This document shows, piece by piece, positions 37,791-46,525 of a stretch of 64,000 nt of DNA. A program made the position numbers and the translations under genes. Position 1 is the stretch's first letter, and each line of letters starts with the position of its first letter. The stretch is from assembly GCF_001428335.1 (NCBI RefSeq), contig NZ_LMSG01000023.1, forward strand, positions 1 through 64,000. The letters run 5' to 3'. The notes under the pieces are model-generated. The model was not told the origin of the DNA. It searched no databases and worked only from the letters and a program-made list of their open reading frames with translations. This DNA is from Arthrobacter sp. Soil762. Its GTDB lineage: Bacteria > Actinomycetota > Actinomycetes > Actinomycetales > Micrococcaceae.

Positions 37791-38578
37791 TGTCGGAGCC
37801 CCGCGGCACACGTTCCACGCGGTTCCTGCGGACCACCGGACAGCACGCCTCCATCGAGCCCGATGCTTTCACCGACGGCGGCTACGTCCTGAGCATCGGC
37901 GGGGCCGAGCAGTCCCATGTTAACCTGGCGCATCCTGAGGAGATCTTCTACGAGTACCTGCGACGGATCGGCCACATTGTGGACCTCGCCGCTCCCGAAG
38001 GCCAGCCAATCACCGCGCTCCATCTCGGGGCCGGAGCCCTGACCCTTGCGCGCTACATCCAGGCGACGAGGCCCGGATCCGTCCAGTATGCGGTGGAGCT
38101 GGAACGCGAGCTCCTCGACTTTGTCCTGCAGCAACTCCCCCTGCCTGACGGTACCGAGCTGCACACCGTCATCGGCGATGCCCGTGACGCCCTGGCGGAC
38201 CTGGACCCGGCACTTCAGTTCGACGTCGTGATCCTGGACATCTTCTCCGGACCGGAAGCCCCGGCCCACATCGCCTGCGAGGAGTTCTACCAGGAGGCCC
38301 GTGCACGCCTTGCACCGGAAGGTTTGTTGATCGTCAACGTGGGCGATGAACCCGGCCTGACCCTGGTACGAAGCCAGGTCGCCGCCATACGCCGCGCCAT
38401 GGCCGACGTGGCGGCCTTCGCCGAAACCGGGATGTTCGCGGGCCGCTACCCCGGCAACATCATCCTCGCCGGAACGCAGACTCCGTGGCCCGAAGCCTGG
38501 ACAGCCGAACTGACGGCACGCGGCCCCCACCCCGCGGAGGTTCTCGCCGGCGTGGACCTGGATAAGCTGGCCGGCTGA
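37790..38578 (+). CDS. spermidine synthase-like SAM-binding protein
   Basis: This 262-residue protein has a Rossmann-type methyltransferase/aminopropyltransferase fold: LHLGAGALTLARYI binds the cofactor, VELERELLDFV follows, and FDVVILDIFSG matches the polyamine-synthase-like motif. Many actinobacterial relatives are called fused or spermidine synthase-like proteins without proof of polyamine synthesis. It overlaps the aminotransferase by 1 nt (TGATG), so the two are translationally coupled and probably act in one pathway, which is unknown. Confidence 0.8.
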   Translation: MSEPRGTRSTRFLRTTGQHASIEPDAFTDGGYVLSIGGAEQSHVNLAHPEEIFYEYLRRIGHIVDLAAPEGQPITALHLGAGALTLARYIQATRPGSVQYAVELERELLDFVLQQLPLPDGTELHTVIGDARDALADLDPALQFDVVILDIFSGPEAPAHIACEEFYQEARARLAPEGLLIVNVGDEPGLTLVRSQVAAIRRAMADVAAFAETGMFAGRYPGNIILAGTQTPWPEAWTAELTARGPHPAEVLAGVDLDKLAG

Positions 38579-38618
38579 GCCGCAGACTCCCCGCGTCCCA
38601 GGCGTCCCGAGCCAGGCC

Positions 38619-39242
38619 CTAAACCTGCTTCGGCGACTGCTCCTCAATAACGACGTCCGGCGCGATGGCGTCCGGCACAAATGGCTCCGCGAACCAGAGC
38701 CGCGTTTCGCCGTACTTCTTCTCGGCAAACCGTTCCAGGCCGGCGGGCCAGAACGGCTCCGGTGAACGCGAGGACCGCTCCACCACCACCACGGCCGCCG
38801 GAGCCAGATGATCGGCGAGTTTGCCCAGCACCGCCGACAGGGCAGGGTCATCCAGCGGATAGGGCGGGTCCAGGAACACCAGGTCCCAGCTGGCCGTCTC
38901 CGCCGTGCGCTCCAGGAAGGACTCCACCTTGGACCGGTGGACAGTCACCGCTTTGCGGCCCAGCACGCCGTTGATCAGGTCCGCGTTGCGTTGGCACACG
39001 GAACTGGCCTTGGCATCGAATTCCACGAGGTCGACGGCCTCAGCGCCCCGGCTGCCGCTCTCCACGCCCAACGATCCGGACCCTGCGTACAGGTCCAGGA
39101 CCCTGGCACCGGCAATGATCCCGAATGCGTCGAGCCGGGAGAACAGTGCTTCCTTCACGCGGTCGGTAGTGGGCCTGGTCAGGGAGCCGGGGACGCTGAC
39201 CAGGGGGGTCCCGCCTGCGGCGCCCGCGATGATGCGGCTCAT
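38619..39242 (-). CDS. rsmD: 16S rRNA (guanine-966-N2)-methyltransferase
   Basis: RsmD methylates G966 of 16S rRNA. The 207-residue protein has RIIAGAAGGTPL at the start, the SAM motif LDLYAGSGSLGVE and the catalytic FLDPPYPLDD. GGAGG lies 5 nt before the ATG. It follows recG by 9 nt. In related genomes recG-rsmD-coaD are consecutive; here the aminotransferase pair is inserted between rsmD and coaD, on the other strand. Confidence 0.95.
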   Translation of the reverse strand: MSRIIAGAAGGTPLVSVPGSLTRPTTDRVKEALFSRLDAFGIIAGARVLDLYAGSGSLGVESGSRGAEAVDLVEFDAKASSVCQRNADLINGVLGRKAVTVHRSKVESFLERTAETASWDLVFLDPPYPLDDPALSAVLGKLADHLAPAAVVVVERSSRSPEPFWPAGLERFAEKKYGETRLWFAEPFVPDAIAPDVVIEEQSPKQV

Positions 39243-39251
39243 GTCCGCCTC

Positions 39252-41534
39252 CTATCCGCGCTCAAGGAACGCCTCCTTCTCGGGGTTCAAGTACTCGTCA
39301 ATGGCCTCCGCCAACCGCGGATGCCGCGCCAGGGCCGGATCCGAGCCCACAATTTCCTGGGCGTCCTGGCGCGCCTGCGCAATGATGTCCTCGTGTTCCA
39401 GCACGCGCAGCAGTTTCAGGGTGGAGCGGCCGCCGGACTGCGACGCGCCCAGGATGTCGCCCTCGCGGCGCAGCTTCAAATCCTCCTGCGATAGCTCGAA
39501 GCCGTCGGTGGTTGCCGCCACGGCATCGAGCCGGCGCCGGCTCGGGTGCCCGCGTTCGAGGTTGGTGACCAGCAGGCATGTTCCGGGAAGCCCGCCACGG
39601 CCCACCCGGCCGCGCAGCTGGTGCAGCTGGGAAATGCCGAAACGGTCGGCGTCGAGGATCACCATCAAGGTGGCGTTATGGACGTCGACGCCGACTTCGA
39701 TAACGGTGGTGGAGACCAGGAGCTTGGTCCGGTTGGCGGTGAAGTCGGCCATCGCGGCGGACTTCACTGCCGTGTCCAAACGGCCGTGCATCGGCCCAAG
39801 GGGCACACCGGCCAGGGCTGGCTCCTGCTGGAGATGTTCGACGACGGCGGTCACCGACGCGAGCTCCCGCGCACCGCCGTCGCCCGCCAGGTCAGCCGCG
39901 GAAGGTTCCGCTTCCCCGGGGCTGAAGTCGCCGTCGTCGTCCGTTCCGATCCTGGGGCACACCACGTACACCTGGTGCCCGGCGTCGATCTCCTCACGGG
40001 AACGGGACCAGATGCGGTCTGCCCAGCCGGGGTTCTCGGCGAGGCCCACCACATGCGTGGAAATCGGCGCCCGGCCAGCCGGCAGCTCGTCCAGGACGGA
40101 CGTTTCGAGGTCGCCGAAGACCGTCATGGCCACGGTGCGTGGAATGGGCGTGGCCGTCATGACCAGCAGGTGCGGCGGTTTGTTGGCCTTTGACCTGAGG
40201 ACGTCCCGCTGCTCCACACCGAACCGGTGCTGTTCGTCCACCACGATCAGGCCAAGGTCGTAGAACGCGACGTTGTCGCTGAGCAGCGCGTGCGTGCCAA
40301 TCACAATCCCGGCGGCGCCGGATGCGGCGTCCAGCATGGCCCGTTTCCGGGCGCCGGTGGGCATGGAGCCGGTGAGGAGGGTGACCTGCACCGCCCCTTC
40401 GGCCAGGCTGCCCAGCAGCCCGTCCGCGGACAGCATCGGGTCGCGGGACAGGGAGCCCAGGGTCCGCCGGATGGATTCGAAGTGCTGGGCGGCGAGGACC
40501 TCGGTGGGCGCCAGGAGGGCCGCCTGCCCGCCGGCATCCACTACCTGCAGCATGGCCCGCAGCGCGACGATGGTTTTGCCCGAGCCGACCTCACCCTGCA
40601 GCAGCCGGTTCATGGGGCTGTCCTGCGCCAGCTCCGTGGCCAGCGTTTTTCCGACGGCGGCCTGGCCGCCGGTGAGCGTGAAGGGCAGCTGCCTGTCGAA
40701 CGCCGCCAGCAGCCCGTCCGTGGCCGGGCGCCGCGCCGTGGCTTCCTCGGCCGCAAGCTGGGCACGGCGCCGCGCCAAGGCCGCCTGCAGGACCAGGGCC
40801 TCCTGGTAGCGCAATCGCTCCTGGGCCTTCATCCAGTCAGCCTGCGATTCCGGCCTATGGATGAGCCGGTAGGCCTCGGCCACGGGAAGGAATTTCTCCC
40901 TACGGGCCACAGCCTCCGGCAGCGGATCCGGCAGGGCATCCAGATCCACGGTTTCCAGGAGCGTGGCGATGACTTTCTGAATCGACCAGCTGGTGAGCTT
41001 TGCGGTGGCCGGGTAGACCGGGATGGGCATCGCGGCGAGCTTTTCGGGGTCCATGGCCGGCATGTCCGGGTCCTCGTCGAGGAGGTGGAAGTCCGGGTTG
41101 GTCAAGCCCAGGGACGCTCCGTAGCGCGTCACCTTGCCGGAGAACATCACGCGCCGGCCCGGCAGGAGCTGCGCCTGTGCCCGGTGTCCGCTAAAAAAGG
41201 TGATCTTGAGCGTGCCGTGCCCGCTGCCGGGGCCTACCGCGGAAAGGCGCGGACGGCCGTGGGAGGCGGCGTCGTCGGTGATCACCACATCGGTGATGGA
41301 ACCACGGCGCGTATGCATCTTGCGCGTGCTGTTGGAGAGCACCCGCGCAAAAAGCGTGACCTCTTCATCCAGCGGCAACTCGCTGATGGGCGTCAGTTCA
41401 CCGCGGTTCAGGTAGCGGCGCGGGAAGTAGTTCAGGAGGCCGCCGACTGTGGCGATGCCCAGGTGCTTCTCAATGGCCGACGCTGACCGCTTTCCGATCA
41501 GGCGTTCCAGGCCCAGGTCCAGTTCAGCGCTCAT
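39252..41534 (-). CDS. recG: ATP-dependent DNA helicase RecG
   Basis: RecG reverses stalled forks and processes Holliday junctions and R-loops. The protein of about 760 residues has an N-terminal wedge/OB domain (about 60-170), a helicase domain with Walker A GEVGSGKT and DEQH motif (VVDEQHRFGVEQR), the second RecA-like domain with MHGRLDT and QLRGRVGRG, and the C-terminal RecG tail. It starts within the 3' end of the DhaL-domain gene (11-nt overlap); a GTG two codons earlier is also possible. Confidence 0.96.
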   Translation of the reverse strand: MSAELDLGLERLIGKRSASAIEKHLGIATVGGLLNYFPRRYLNRGELTPISELPLDEEVTLFARVLSNSTRKMHTRRGSITDVVITDDAASHGRPRLSAVGPGSGHGTLKITFFSGHRAQAQLLPGRRVMFSGKVTRYGASLGLTNPDFHLLDEDPDMPAMDPEKLAAMPIPVYPATAKLTSWSIQKVIATLLETVDLDALPDPLPEAVARREKFLPVAEAYRLIHRPESQADWMKAQERLRYQEALVLQAALARRRAQLAAEEATARRPATDGLLAAFDRQLPFTLTGGQAAVGKTLATELAQDSPMNRLLQGEVGSGKTIVALRAMLQVVDAGGQAALLAPTEVLAAQHFESIRRTLGSLSRDPMLSADGLLGSLAEGAVQVTLLTGSMPTGARKRAMLDAASGAAGIVIGTHALLSDNVAFYDLGLIVVDEQHRFGVEQRDVLRSKANKPPHLLVMTATPIPRTVAMTVFGDLETSVLDELPAGRAPISTHVVGLAENPGWADRIWSRSREEIDAGHQVYVVCPRIGTDDDGDFSPGEAEPSAADLAGDGGARELASVTAVVEHLQQEPALAGVPLGPMHGRLDTAVKSAAMADFTANRTKLLVSTTVIEVGVDVHNATLMVILDADRFGISQLHQLRGRVGRGGLPGTCLLVTNLERGHPSRRRLDAVAATTDGFELSQEDLKLRREGDILGASQSGGRSTLKLLRVLEHEDIIAQARQDAQEIVGSDPALARHPRLAEAIDEYLNPEKEAFLERG

Positions 41535-42534
41535 GCCCACTGGAGTTCACCGGAGCTGGTTCGGGTTCGCGGGCCAGGGCGAGTTCGCTGACCGAAATGT
41601 CGCTGGGCTCGCCGAGGGAACGGATCAGGGCGACCGCGGGAGCGGCGTCAGGGACGTGGACATGGACGCGCCACCGGTAGCTGCCCTCAGCATCGGCCAT
41701 ACTGTCCACCTGGCTCATGATGACGGACTCGCCGACCTCGTCGAGCCGCTGGCGCAGCGTGGCCGCGCTGAGCGGCGAAAGGCTGATGGTGCACATGACC
41801 TCAACGCCGTCGTCAGCCGGCATATCAGCGTGGATGTGGGGGTCCTGGACGTCATATCCGTGCAGCCCGTCGAGGAGTTCATCCTGCAGCTCCTCGCCAA
41901 GGACGGCGGAGCGAAGGCAGTCGAGGATGAGCAGCATACCAACGCCCCCGGCATCGACCACATGCGCGGCTTCAAGGGCCGCCAACTGGCTCTCGGTGCT
42001 GACTACTGCTTTCAGCGCGCCGTTGACTGCAGCGTCGAGGGCTTTGCCCAGGGCATGGTTGCTGTCGTTGCCGTTGTGTCCGGCGTCCACTGCCGCGGCG
42101 GCCCGGGCCGCGGCTTCCATTACCGAAAGCATGGTGCCTGGCACGGGGTCGCTCAACGCGGACCAGGCCCGGATCTGGGCACGGTTCAGCGCGGCGGCCA
42201 AGAGGGTTGACGTCAGGCGGGTGTGACCGGCCAGGGGTTCAGCCGCGGCGCAGAGAAAGACTGAGAAGAGGGTTCCGGAATTGCCGCGGGCCTGCTCCAT
42301 CGCGGCCCTTCCGGCACGCGCCAGCACCGCTCCGACATCCGCCTGGCCGGCGTCAGCCGGGACTGCCGCGCCTAGGACCGCAGGGCCGGTGTGCAGGGCA
42401 CGGGCGGCCGCCCGAACGGTCAGGTAAAGGTTGGTGCCGGTGTCACCGTCCGCCACGGGGAAGATGTTGATGGCATTGAGGCGGTCGCTGTGGTTGGCAA
42501 TGGCGGTTTCAGCCTTGTCCAACCACCGCTTCAT
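41524..42534 (-). CDS. DAK2/DhaL-domain protein, short FakA-like
   Basis: This protein of about 336 residues has an N-terminal DhaL (DAK2) nucleotide-binding domain with the metal motif VADGDTGTN (about 28-36) and EQARGNSGT. A middle domain of the FakA/YloV type follows (about 245-325). FakA phosphorylates FakB-bound fatty acids. The usual C-terminal DegV-contact domain is missing, so the protein is about 200 residues shorter than typical FakA. The start is uncertain: ATG 42534, or TTG 42567 overlapping the thiL stop. It lies between thiL and recG, as in other actinobacteria. Confidence 0.8.
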   Translation of the reverse strand: MKRWLDKAETAIANHSDRLNAINIFPVADGDTGTNLYLTVRAAARALHTGPAVLGAAVPADAGQADVGAVLARAGRAAMEQARGNSGTLFSVFLCAAAEPLAGHTRLTSTLLAAALNRAQIRAWSALSDPVPGTMLSVMEAAARAAAAVDAGHNGNDSNHALGKALDAAVNGALKAVVSTESQLAALEAAHVVDAGGVGMLLILDCLRSAVLGEELQDELLDGLHGYDVQDPHIHADMPADDGVEVMCTISLSPLSAATLRQRLDEVGESVIMSQVDSMADAEGSYRWRVHVHVPDAAPAVALIRSLGEPSDISVSELALAREPEPAPVNSSGHER

Positions 42535-42556
42535 CGCTTGCGCGTTGGCGGCAACC

Positions 42557-43597
42557 TTAGTCTGCAAAGTGATCCCATCCCCCGGTGCCAACGGCGTGGC
42601 CCGCAATTGTGACGCCCGGAAGTGTGGCGCTTCCCAAGGCTTGTACTGAGCCTATCGCAGTGAATCCGGCAGGCAGCTGAACGCCGGCCGGAAATGTGGC
42701 CAGGAGCCCGTGGTCCTCTCCCCCGCCCAGCACCCAGGCCATGGGGTCAGCCCTGAGAAGGTCCGACGCCGGACGCAGGGCTTCCGCGAGGGGTTTCAAT
42801 GCCGCGGGGTCAAGGTCAAGGACGACGCCGCTGGCGGCGGCGAGGCGGCCGCCGTCGCGCATCAGGCCGTCCGATATATCCAGCATGGCAGTGGCTCCTG
42901 CTGACCTGGCCAGCGGCCCCGCGGACAGTGGCGGCCGTGGCCTGCACTGCACTTCCACGAGCGCCCATTGCGCGGGCGCCAGGGATTGCACAGCAGCCTC
43001 TGCTTCCAGGAGCGCAAGCCCGGCCGCGGCCCTGCCCACCGTACCGGCCAGGGCCACAACGTCGCCTGCACGGGCCCCCGACCGCAGGACCGCGTTGCCG
43101 CCAGCCAATGAGCCCAGCACGGCGACTGTCACGGAGATTTCCCTGCCGCGGCCCAAATCGCCCCCCGCCACCGAACAGTCTGTGGCCCCGAGTTCCCGGA
43201 TTCCCGCAGTCAGGCCGTCGGCCAGGTCCGCCACCCAGCTGACAGGGGTGTCGGGCGGCAACGTCAGGCTCACCACCAGCGACGTGGCCACGCCGCCCAT
43301 GGCGTTGATATCGCTGAGGTTCTGGGCCGCCGCCTTCCAGCCGACGTCGAAGCCCGTGGTGCGGTACCCGTTGGGCCATTGGAGCCGGAAGTCCTGGTCC
43401 TGCACCTGGGTATCGATGCTGATTACTGTCCTGCCATCCGGAGCGGCGATAATGGCGGCATCGTCTCCCGGGCCAAGCAGGGTTGCCGAACCGTGCGTTC
43501 CGGCCATTTCCAGCCGCGGAAAGATCCGGGCCAGCAGTTCGGCTTCGGACAGCGCGGCGACAGTCAGCGTTTCTTCAGTCAACGGAATTTCAGGCAC
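42557..43597 (-). CDS. thiL: thiamine-monophosphate kinase
   Basis: ThiL phosphorylates thiamine monophosphate to the active cofactor TPP, the ligand of the riboswitch before thiC. The 346-residue protein has the PurM-like motifs LLGPGDDAAII, the NINAMGG-type motif SDINAMGGVA and the ISDGLMRDGGR segment. It starts at GTG with TAGCGT exactly 6 nt upstream (43604-43609), consistent with a leaderless mRNA. It heads thiL-(FakA-like)-recG-rsmD. Confidence 0.95.
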   Translation of the reverse strand: MPEIPLTEETLTVAALSEAELLARIFPRLEMAGTHGSATLLGPGDDAAIIAAPDGRTVISIDTQVQDQDFRLQWPNGYRTTGFDVGWKAAAQNLSDINAMGGVATSLVVSLTLPPDTPVSWVADLADGLTAGIRELGATDCSVAGGDLGRGREISVTVAVLGSLAGGNAVLRSGARAGDVVALAGTVGRAAAGLALLEAEAAVQSLAPAQWALVEVQCRPRPPLSAGPLARSAGATAMLDISDGLMRDGGRLAAASGVVLDLDPAALKPLAEALRPASDLLRADPMAWVLGGGEDHGLLATFPAGVQLPAGFTAIGSVQALGSATLPGVTIAGHAVGTGGWDHFAD

Positions 43598-43603
43598 CTC
43601 CCT

Positions 43604-43609
43604 ACGCTA
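43604..43609 (-). promoter_or_regulatory. leaderless-type -10 of thiL
   Basis: On the minus strand TAGCGT is followed by AGGGAG and then GTG at 43597. The AGGGAG could be read as a Shine-Dalgarno, but it touches the start codon, so leaderless initiation fits better. Confidence 0.45.
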
Positions 43610-43706
43610 CAGCGCGGCACCGACATTGCTGGTCCGCCCCTTGTTGTGGAGGGCCTTGCACGGGCGTCCGGTCCTTCCTGCGTCCCGCTCCATACGGCGG
43701 CGACGC

Positions 43707-43712
43707 TAGGCT
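43707..43712 (+). promoter_or_regulatory. leaderless-type -10 of the DUF3515 gene
   Basis: TAGGCT is followed by GGATGG and then ATG at 43719. The hexamer is identical to that before the DUF1697 and FAH-family genes. Confidence 0.5.
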
Positions 43713-43718
43713 GGATGG

Positions 43719-44222
43719 ATGCGCAATCCCCGTTTTCCCTTGCCTGTCCGCGTGTCCGGAATCCTGCTGACCGCGGCCGTCACTGGAGCCGCTTTGTCCG
43801 CCTGTGCCCCGACTGTGGATGTCACCGCCGCGGGCGACGCGGCGAACCCGGCCTGCGCTCCGATGATGGTGGCCCTCCCGGACGCCATCGGCGATGCTGC
43901 CCTGCGGAAAACCAACAGCCAGGCCACCGCCGCCTGGGGGGACCCCTCACAGGTGATCCTGCGCTGCGGCGTCAACGTTCCAGGCCCGACGACGGACCGG
44001 TGCGTCAGCGTCAACGGCATCGACTGGGTCATCAAAGAGGGCGATCCGGTGTGGACCCTGACTACCTTCGGCCGCGAACCCGCCACGGAAATCCTGATGG
44101 ATCCGGAGAAGATCAGCTCCGCGACGGTCCTGGCGGATCTTTCCGCCTCAGCCGGAAAGATCCCGGCCAGCAGGAACTGCGTGGGTCAGGAAGACCTGCA
44201 GAACCTGCCGTCCAGTCAGTAG
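43719..44222 (+). CDS. DUF3515 family lipoprotein
   Basis: This 167-residue exported protein has a basic N-terminus, a hydrophobic segment (about 10-27) and a lipobox-like LSAC (Cys29) followed by CAPTVDV, so it is a likely lipoprotein. DUF3515 is a conserved actinobacterial family of unknown function, often near ddl and thiL. Two further cysteines (in CGVNVPG and DRCVSV) may form a disulfide. It is divergent from thiL and convergent with ddl. Confidence 0.85.
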   Translation: MRNPRFPLPVRVSGILLTAAVTGAALSACAPTVDVTAAGDAANPACAPMMVALPDAIGDAALRKTNSQATAAWGDPSQVILRCGVNVPGPTTDRCVSVNGIDWVIKEGDPVWTLTTFGREPATEILMDPEKISSATVLADLSASAGKIPASRNCVGQEDLQNLPSSQ

Positions 44223-44324
44223 GTCGCGACACGCTCGACCTCCGGGGACAGGCTTGAGCACCGGGTTTCGACAGGCTCGACCACCGAAAGTCCGCCCGGG
44301 GGTTTCGACAGGCTCAACCTCCGG
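44222..44324. repeat. short direct repeats, GGTTTCGACAGGCTC type
   Basis: Two near-identical units, GGTTTCGACAGGCTCGACCA (44264-44283) and GGTTTCGACAGGCTCAACCT (44301-44320), are 37 bp apart. A diverged copy (GGTCGCGACACGCTCGACCT) begins at 44222. They fill the gap between the convergent DUF3515 and ddl genes. Similar intergenic repeats are frequent in Micrococcales genomes; no coding or terminator role is evident. Confidence 0.75.
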
Positions 44325-45473
44325 CTACCGCAGGCCTGTCTTCCGGTTCAAGGCCAGATGGATCAGCTCATCAATCAGGTCCGCGTAGTTCAGGCCTGAT
44401 GCTGCCCACATCTGCGGGTACATGCTTTTGGGCGTAAACCCGGGCATGGTGTTGATCTCGTTGATGATCAGTTCGCCGTCGGGCGTGTAGAAGAAGTCCA
44501 CTCGGCTCAGGCCTTCCGCACCCACAGCGTCGAAGGCAGCTGCCGCGAGTTCCCGGACCCGCACGATGGCTTCCTCGGGAATGTCGGCGGGGCAGCTCAG
44601 CGCGGCGGCGTCGTCCTCAACATACTTCGCGTTGAAATCGTAGAATTCGTGCGTTCCGGCGGCGACGGAAATTTCGCCCGGCATGGATGTCCGGGGGGAA
44701 TCGGTCCCGCGTCCTTCCAAGACCGCGCACTCAATCTCACGCCCTACGATGCCAGCCTCGATGACCAGTTTGAGGTCGTGGCGCCGGGCTTCCTCGACGG
44801 CGGCGTCGAGTCCCTCGAGCGAGTCAACTTTGGAGATCCCCATGGACGAACCCGCCCGCGCCGGCTTGACGAACACTGGAAAGCCGAGCTGGTCCACCTG
44901 TTTGCGGACGGCCTCCGCGTCCTTGACCCACTGCCGGTCCGTGACGGCAATGTAGGGCCCCACGTGCAGCCCGGCGGACTCGAACACAACTTTCATGTAG
45001 TGCTTGTCCATGCCCACAGCCGACGCAAGCACGCCGGCGCCGACGTAGCGGGTGTCGGACAGTTCCAGGAGTCCTTGGATGGTGCCGTCCTCGCCAAAGG
45101 GACCGTGAAGCAGCGGAAACACCACGTCCACCGTGCCGAGTTCCTGCGGGACCTGGTTCGGCGAGGCCACGATCAGCTGATGCTCGCCGCCGATCTCGGC
45201 CAGTGTCACGGTTTGTGATGACGGAGCGACCTCCGGCAGCGACGACGCGGACAGCGACCACTGGGCGGTATCCCCCGAAGCCAGCACCCACTGCCCCGAT
45301 TTGGCGATGCCGATGGGGATGACTTCGTACTTGTCTTTGTTGATGGCGCCCAGCACGCCGGCGGCGGTCACGCAGCTCACGGCATGCTCGCTGGACCGGC
45401 CACCAAAAAGCACCGCGACACGGGGTTTGGCCCGGGGGGCTGAGTCCGCTGCGGTCAGGTTATCGTCGGACAT
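44325..45473 (-). CDS. ddl: D-alanine--D-alanine ligase
   Basis: Ddl joins two D-Ala for peptidoglycan precursors. The 382-residue ATP-grasp protein has LFGGRSSEHAVS at the N-terminus, LLHGPFGEDGTIQG, the ATP-grasp KPARAGSSMGISK segment and the C-terminal metal site INEINTMPGFTPKSMYPQ. It is encoded 2 nt after gpsA in the murA-plsC-gpsA-ddl string. The second Tyr/Phe specificity residue cannot be assigned with certainty here, but the surrounding genes fit the D-Ala-D-Ala type. Confidence 0.95.
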   Translation of the reverse strand: MSDDNLTAADSAPRAKPRVAVLFGGRSSEHAVSCVTAAGVLGAINKDKYEVIPIGIAKSGQWVLASGDTAQWSLSASSLPEVAPSSQTVTLAEIGGEHQLIVASPNQVPQELGTVDVVFPLLHGPFGEDGTIQGLLELSDTRYVGAGVLASAVGMDKHYMKVVFESAGLHVGPYIAVTDRQWVKDAEAVRKQVDQLGFPVFVKPARAGSSMGISKVDSLEGLDAAVEEARRHDLKLVIEAGIVGREIECAVLEGRGTDSPRTSMPGEISVAAGTHEFYDFNAKYVEDDAAALSCPADIPEEAIVRVRELAAAAFDAVGAEGLSRVDFFYTPDGELIINEINTMPGFTPKSMYPQMWAASGLNYADLIDELIHLALNRKTGLR

Positions 45474-45475
45474 CG

Positions 45476-46525
45476 TCAGTAATCGCCTTCGGGTTTCAGG
45501 TCCCGGGCCAGCAGCAGCGGCCCCAGTTGGTCAACGGACAGTTTGCCGGCCAGGACGGCTACGACGGCGGCAGTAATGGGCATTTCGACACCCAGCTTCC
45601 CCGCAAGTTCGTGCACGGCCTGGCCGGATTTAATACCTTCGGCGGTCTGCGTCATCTTCAGCGCCAGCTCATCAAGCGTGAGGCCCTCGCCCAGCAACCG
45701 CCCGGCAGTGTGGTTTCGGGACAGCGGTGAGGAGCAGGTGGCCACCAGATCCCCCAGGCCCGCCAGCCCGGCCATGGTCCGTGCCTCGCCACCAAGGGCA
45801 AGGGCGAGCCTGGATGTTTCGGCCAAACCCCGGGTGATCACGGAGGCCTTGGTATTGTCCCCCATCTGTTTACCTTCACAGATGCCCACGGCCAGCGCTA
45901 TGACGTTCTTGACGATACCGCCAATTTCCACGCCGACGACATCCGCCGTGGTGTACGGACGGAAGTACGGTGCGGTGCAGCTCCTCGCGATCCAGCCCGC
46001 GGCCGCCGCATCGGAACAGGCCACCACAGAAGCAGTCGGTTCCTCCCGGGCGATCTCCATGGCCAGGTTGGGACCGGAAACCACGGCAATGCGGTCCTTG
46101 GGAATACCCAGTTCGTCGCTGATCACCTCACTCATCCGGGAGTCCGTGCCGAGCTCGAGGCCCTTCATCAGGGACACCACCATGGCGTCAGCGGCGATCA
46201 GCGGCTTCCATTCACGGAGCTGGAGTCGCAGTGACTGTGCAGGAACGGCCAGAACCACCAGGTCTGCGCCCGCCAGCACGTCACGGACGTCTGTGGACGC
46301 CGTGATGCTGGGCGGCAGCTCTGTGTCCTTCAGGTACTGGACGTTTCGGTGGGAGCTGTTTATCTGTTCCACCACTTCGCTGCGGCGGCCCCAGATCCGG
46401 ATGCTCCGTTCTTCCCCCGCTGCCCGAGCTGCATCGGCGAGGATCTTGGCGAATGTGGTTCCCCAGGAACCGGCGCCCAGGACGGCGACGGAGCGGGCGG
46501 AACCCTGACGGCTTCCGTCGGCCAT
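45476..46525 (-). CDS. gpsA: glycerol-3-phosphate dehydrogenase [NAD(P)+]
   Basis: GpsA reduces dihydroxyacetone phosphate to sn-glycerol 3-phosphate, the backbone for phospholipids. The 349-residue protein has the Rossmann motif VLGAGSWGTTFA (about 15-26) and the catalytic-Lys segment GGIVKNVIALAVGI. Its start codon overlaps the plsC stop by 1 nt, coupling backbone synthesis to the acyltransferase that uses it downstream. Confidence 0.96.
   Translation of the reverse strand: MADGSRQGSARSVAVLGAGSWGTTFAKILADAARAAGEERSIRIWGRRSEVVEQINSSHRNVQYLKDTELPPSITASTDVRDVLAGADLVVLAVPAQSLRLQLREWKPLIAADAMVVSLMKGLELGTDSRMSEVISDELGIPKDRIAVVSGPNLAMEIAREEPTASVVACSDAAAAGWIARSCTAPYFRPYTTADVVGVEIGGIVKNVIALAVGICEGKQMGDNTKASVITRGLAETSRLALALGGEARTMAGLAGLGDLVATCSSPLSRNHTAGRLLGEGLTLDELALKMTQTAEGIKSGQAVHELAGKLGVEMPITAAVVAVLAGKLSVDQLGPLLLARDLKPEGDY

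Noticed and set aside
44222-44324. Possible CRISPR array
   Set aside because: There are only three units of unequal length and similarity, with irregular short gaps and no cas genes.
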